Positions 24,076 through 26,719 of a DNA stretch of 26,719 bases are shown here, one piece after another; within the stretch, counting starts at the first letter, position 1; every line of letters begins with the position of its first letter. Where the stretch lies: positions 1 through 26,719 of the forward strand of contig JAEWGL010000113.1 in assembly GCA_023388335.1 (NCBI GenBank), read 5' to 3'. The position numbers were made by a program, and so were the translations under genes. The notes under the pieces were generated by a model that ran no database searches, had not been told where the DNA came from, and saw only the letters and a program-made list of their open reading frames with translations. The stretch is from Pseudomonadota bacterium. Its GTDB lineage: Bacteria; Pseudomonadota; Gammaproteobacteria; Pseudomonadales; Pseudomonadaceae.

Positions 24076-24939
24076 TCAGCCCTGCGCGGGCAGCGCCAGT
24101 TGTTGGCCCATGCTCACGACGGAGCCTGCGCCCAGGGACTCGGCCCACTTCACCTGGTCTGGGCCGAACAGCACGACGGCGGTCGAACCCAACTTGAAGC
24201 GGCCCAGTTCCGCGCCTTTTTCCAGGCGGATCGGCGCACGGCTGGCTTCGTCGTAGCGGACGGTCTTGAGCTCACGCTTGGGCGGGGTCACCAGGCCGGC
24301 CCAGACGGTTTCGATCGAGGCGACGATCATCGCGCCGACCAGCACCACCGCCATCGGCCCACGCTCGGTGTCGAACAGGCAGACCACGCGCTCGTTGCGC
24401 GCGAACAGCTCGGGAACGTTTTCGGCCGTGGTCTGGTTGACCGAGAACAGCTGGCCAGGTACGTAGATCATCTCGCGCAGGGTACCGGCCAGCGGCATGT
24501 GCACGCGGTGATAGTCCTTGGGCGAGAGGTAGATGGTGGCGAATTCGCCGCCCATGAACAGCGCGGCGTTGGCCGGGTCGCCGCCGAGCAGTTCGAGCGC
24601 GCTGAAGCTGTGGCCCTTGGCCTGGAAGAGGCGGCCATGCTCGATCGGGCCGAGCTGGCTGACCGCGCCGTCGGCCGGGCAGAGGATGGCACCGGGGGTT
24701 TCATCGAGCGGCCGCGCGCCAGGCTTGAGGGCGCGGGTGAAGAATGCGTTGAAATGCTCGTAGGCCGTCAGGTCTTCGACCAGGGCCTGGGACATGTCGA
24801 CCTGATAGCGTTTGGCGAACCAGGCGGTGAAGGCATTCTTGAACCAGCGCACGCGGCACTCGGCAATGCAGCCGGCCAGCCGCGACAGCAGGTGGTGCGG
24901 TAGCAGGTACTGGCTGATGATGAACAGGCGGGATTTCAT
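24076..24939 (-). CDS. psd: Phosphatidylserine decarboxylase proenzyme
   Basis: A 287-residue pyruvoyl-dependent enzyme of the inner membrane that converts phosphatidylserine to phosphatidylethanolamine (E. coli Psd 322). The catalytic triad is visible: Asp90 (CPADGAVS), His147 (DYHRVHMP) and the self-cleavage site LGST with Gly251-Ser252, where cleavage makes the pyruvoyl group on the alpha chain. The N-terminus MKSRLFIISQYLLPHHLLSRLAG is an amphipathic membrane-binding start. I choose the ATG at 24939 because AAGGAAA lies about 7 bases upstream; the frame continues into rhdA in another phase and is not real there. It follows rhdA by 11 bp, as in other Pseudomonas from memory, so the two form an operon. 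Confidence 0.97.
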   Translation of the reverse strand: MKSRLFIISQYLLPHHLLSRLAGCIAECRVRWFKNAFTAWFAKRYQVDMSQALVEDLTAYEHFNAFFTRALKPGARPLDETPGAILCPADGAVSQLGPIEHGRLFQAKGHSFSALELLGGDPANAALFMGGEFATIYLSPKDYHRVHMPLAGTLREMIYVPGQLFSVNQTTAENVPELFARNERVVCLFDTERGPMAVVLVGAMIVASIETVWAGLVTPPKRELKTVRYDEASRAPIRLEKGAELGRFKLGSTAVVLFGPDQVKWAESLGAGSVVSMGQQLALPAQG

Positions 24940-24950
24940 GGGTAGTTTCC

Positions 24951-25760
24951 TTAAACCTCTACAGGCGTGTCCGGGTGGTTGCCCCATTCGCCCCAGGAGC
25001 CGGCGTAAGCCTTGACCCGTGGGTAGCCGAGCGCCTTGGCCACCAGGTAGGTGAAGCCGGAACGGTGGTGGGTCTGGCAGTGGGTGACCACTTCCTTGTC
25101 TTTGGTGATGCCCAGTTGCGCGAGGATCTCGGGCATGTCCTGGCGGATGCGCAGATTGTCGTTGAGGTCCATGCCGGCGGTCCATTCGAAGTTGACCGCG
25201 CCTGGGATGTGCCCACCCTTGGCCGCCAGCACTTTGTCGCCGCGGTACTCGCCCGGGCTGCGTGCATCCCAGATGGCAAGATCGGCGGCGCCCAGGCGGC
25301 TTTGCAGGTACTCGCGGGTGGCGATGGGCTCGTCGTGCAGTTGCAGGCTGACCGGCCCGCCAGCGTTCGGCGGTACCTCGGTGGACAGCGGGTTGGCCGG
25401 CCACGCCTGGATACCGCCATTGAGGTAGTGATAGTGCCGATGGCCGATGACATCGAGCAGCCAGATGAAGCGCCCGGCCCAGCCGCCGCCCTCATCGTCG
25501 TAGACCACATAGACCGCGTCGCTGCGGTGGCCCAGTTCGCCGAACAGCTTCTCCAGATCGGCGTGGCTAGGCAGCAGGCCGGGGGCAGGTGGCTGGCCCA
25601 ACTGGGTACGCTTGGGGTCGACGAACCGCGCGCCGGGCACGTGGCCGCTGCCATAGCGATTGGCGCTGGTCAGGTCGACCAGGATCAGCTGTGGCGAAGC
25701 CAGGCGAGGCAGCAGGTCGGCTGGCTCGATCACCAGGGGCAAACCAGAAAAGTCAGTCAT
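24951..25760 (-). CDS. rhdA: Thiosulfate sulfurtransferase (rhodanese)
   Basis: A 269-residue tandem-domain rhodanese that moves sulfane sulfur from thiosulfate to cyanide or other thiophilic acceptors, in the cytosol. The catalytic Cys228 is in the C-terminal domain within CQTHHRSG, the same active-site loop I recall for Azotobacter vinelandii RhdA (Cys230). The N-terminal domain has VYVVYDDEGGGWAGR at the equivalent place without a Cys, so it is inactive and structural. LVDLTSANRYGSGHVPGA and IWDARSPGEYRG are the two rhodanese signatures. The start is the ATG at 25760 with GGAG upstream; the frame is open a little further but would begin with unrelated residues. It precedes psd by 11 bp. 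Confidence 0.96.
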   Translation of the reverse strand: MTDFSGLPLVIEPADLLPRLASPQLILVDLTSANRYGSGHVPGARFVDPKRTQLGQPPAPGLLPSHADLEKLFGELGHRSDAVYVVYDDEGGGWAGRFIWLLDVIGHRHYHYLNGGIQAWPANPLSTEVPPNAGGPVSLQLHDEPIATREYLQSRLGAADLAIWDARSPGEYRGDKVLAAKGGHIPGAVNFEWTAGMDLNDNLRIRQDMPEILAQLGITKDKEVVTHCQTHHRSGFTYLVAKALGYPRVKAYAGSWGEWGNHPDTPVEV

Positions 25761-25790
25761 CCACAGTCTCCAGGGTGGAACAGAGGGGCG

Positions 25791-25796
25791 ATTGTA
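25791..25796 (-). promoter_or_regulatory. Candidate -10 element for rhdA-psd
   Basis: TACAAT on the minus strand (5 of 6 matches) is about 31 bases before the rhdA start, in the 45-bp gap after the upstream gene. No -35 box is seen; the -35 region would fall inside the upstream coding sequence. Confidence 0.3.
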
Positions 25797-25805
25797 GCGC
25801 ATGGG

Positions 25806-26719
25806 TCAGGCGTTGCGATTGCCGAAAGTGGCCAGGGCGCGTTCGATGCATTGCACGGTCTTGCCGAATGCCTGCAGGCCGATGTCGGCCAGCGGCCTGC
25901 CGTCCTGGTCGGCGATCACCAGCATCCGTACCTGGCCATTGACGGCCAGCGAGCGCAACAGCAGGTGCGGGCCGCTGAACAGCGCGCGCACCGGGGCGGG
26001 CATGAGGGCAGAAATCTGGGCGTGGTTTTCGGGGGTCAGGCGCAACTGTGCGGGCTGGCTCATCAGGCGCTGCAAGAGCTTGCTTTGCTCGATCGGCAGG
26101 TTCAGGCGCGCCGCTTCCCGAGGCAGGCCGGCGGTCTGCTGCACGCGCAGGCTGTTGTTGCCCCTGTCGAGCATCAGCAGCATCAGCCGCTGCATGCCGC
26201 AGGCCAGCAGGGCTGCCCGTGCATGGGTGCTGAGATGGATGGCATTGGTGAAGGCGCTCGGCTGGGCCAGCAGCTCGGCGCACAGCTTGCGCCAGGCGCT
26301 CAGGTCCTGCGCCGAGGGCGGTGGCGGGGCAAGCATGTCCGGGTGCGGACGACGCTGTTGCCAAGGCCAGATCAGCGCCTCGGCAGGATGATACACCGCC
26401 ATGCAGGCATGTTTCCGGGCGCTGGCCGCGGCCTGCTGGTGCACCTGTTGCTGCACATCGTCCAGTGTGGTCTGCAAGTAGAGGCTGGTCAGCAGCTGCC
26501 AGCGCAGCAGGTGCGGGTTGTCCCAGCCGACTTGCGCGGCCAGGGCCAGGTTGTTGGCCAGTAGCACGGTATTGGCCGGCTGGTTGAACCAGCGTCGCAA
26601 GCCTGGCTCGTCGTCCAGACGGTTCCGCTGCTGCAGACTGTCCTGTTCGCGGGCGATGTTGAGGACCTTGACCAGTTGCTCACGCTCTTCGAGCAGCAGG
26701 CGATAGCCCTGGGTGACCC
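25806..26719 (-). CDS. C-terminal part of a probable HDOD/GAF-type regulatory protein (5' end outside window)
   Basis: The frame is open to the last base of the window on the minus strand, so about 303 C-terminal residues are seen and the start is missing. The visible part begins with a Glu/Arg/Leu-rich helix (LLLEEREQLVKVLNIAREQDSL), then RRWFNQPANTVLLANNLALAAQVGWDN followed by helical segments, and a final region from about 26240 leftward with RVQQTAGLPREAARLNLPI and HLLLRSLAVNGQVRMLVIADQDGRPL that resembles a GAF-like fold. From memory, Pseudomonas has an HDOD-domain protein beside rhdA-psd, often near motAB; the HDOD reading is therefore contextual and not proven by a visible motif. No catalytic residues are recognised. 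It is leftward, 45 bp upstream of rhdA and probably in the same direction of transcription. Confidence 0.6.
   Translation of the reverse strand, partial: VTQGYRLLLEEREQLVKVLNIAREQDSLQQRNRLDDEPGLRRWFNQPANTVLLANNLALAAQVGWDNPHLLRWQLLTSLYLQTTLDDVQQQVHQQAAASARKHACMAVYHPAEALIWPWQQRRPHPDMLAPPPPSAQDLSAWRKLCAELLAQPSAFTNAIHLSTHARAALLACGMQRLMLLMLDRGNNSLRVQQTAGLPREAARLNLPIEQSKLLQRLMSQPAQLRLTPENHAQISALMPAPVRALFSGPHLLLRSLAVNGQVRMLVIADQDGRPLADIGLQAFGKTVQCIERALATFGNRNA

Noticed and set aside
24940..25404. Extension of the psd frame into rhdA
   Set aside because: Overlaps the rhodanese catalytic region in another frame; Psd begins at the amphipathic MKSRLFIIS with its own ribosome binding site.

Overview
The window is a contiguous piece of chromosome that looks like Pseudomonas, most likely the P. 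putida/fluorescens side of the genus. The reasons are the high GC content with strong GC3 bias, the gene order hldE … emrE, waaA, tolC, thiC … nudF, cpdA, parE, parC … serB, psd, rhdA (from memory, matching Pseudomonas genomes), Pseudomonas-type REP sequence (around 9457-9528), and protein details such as ParC QRDR residues at Ser87/Glu91. All 23 protein genes called look intact except the two cut by the window edges (hldE at the left, an HDOD-type protein at the right). I see no tRNA, rRNA, CRISPR array, insertion sequence, prophage or defence island.

Left part (1-5549): the C-terminal half of hldE (LPS heptose synthesis) meets a leftward four-gene unit, which in transcription order is emrE-like SMR transporter, FAD-dependent oxidoreductase, aldo/keto reductase, and an unknown protein with a degenerate Nudix-like box. 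Divergent from it is waaA (Kdo transferase), a second LPS core gene.

Middle (5618-11582): a TolC-family outer-membrane protein runs leftward. The 425-bp gap before thiC holds divergent promoter candidates and a TPP riboswitch with an unusually legible set of competing hairpins. thiC is followed by REP-type sequence and cytX, a predicted hydroxymethylpyrimidine transporter, so HMP synthesis and uptake are neighbours. A leftward DUF3298-type lipoprotein overlaps the end of cytX tail to tail.

Topoisomerase IV region (11767-20192): nudF, a DUF1249 (yqiB) gene, cpdA, yqiA and parE lie in the same order as in E. coli, all rightward. parE is then followed, with 4-bp overlaps, by an exported phytase-like esterase and a membrane-anchored retropepsin-like protease, and 10 bp later by parC. 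The two subunits of topoisomerase IV therefore appear to share a transcript with two envelope genes.

Right part (20193-26719): an orphan PqiC-type lipoprotein ends at a clear intrinsic terminator. An AhpA/YtjB-type membrane protein with a very acidic insert is divergent from serB. serB and the leftward rhdA-psd pair converge on a perfect bidirectional terminator. A truncated HDOD-type regulatory protein ends the window.

Nearly everything is core metabolism, envelope and topology. I did not find a convincing new defence or mobile system. The most interesting items are the thiC leader architecture, the protease/esterase pair embedded between parE and parC, and the Nudix-like protein of unknown function.
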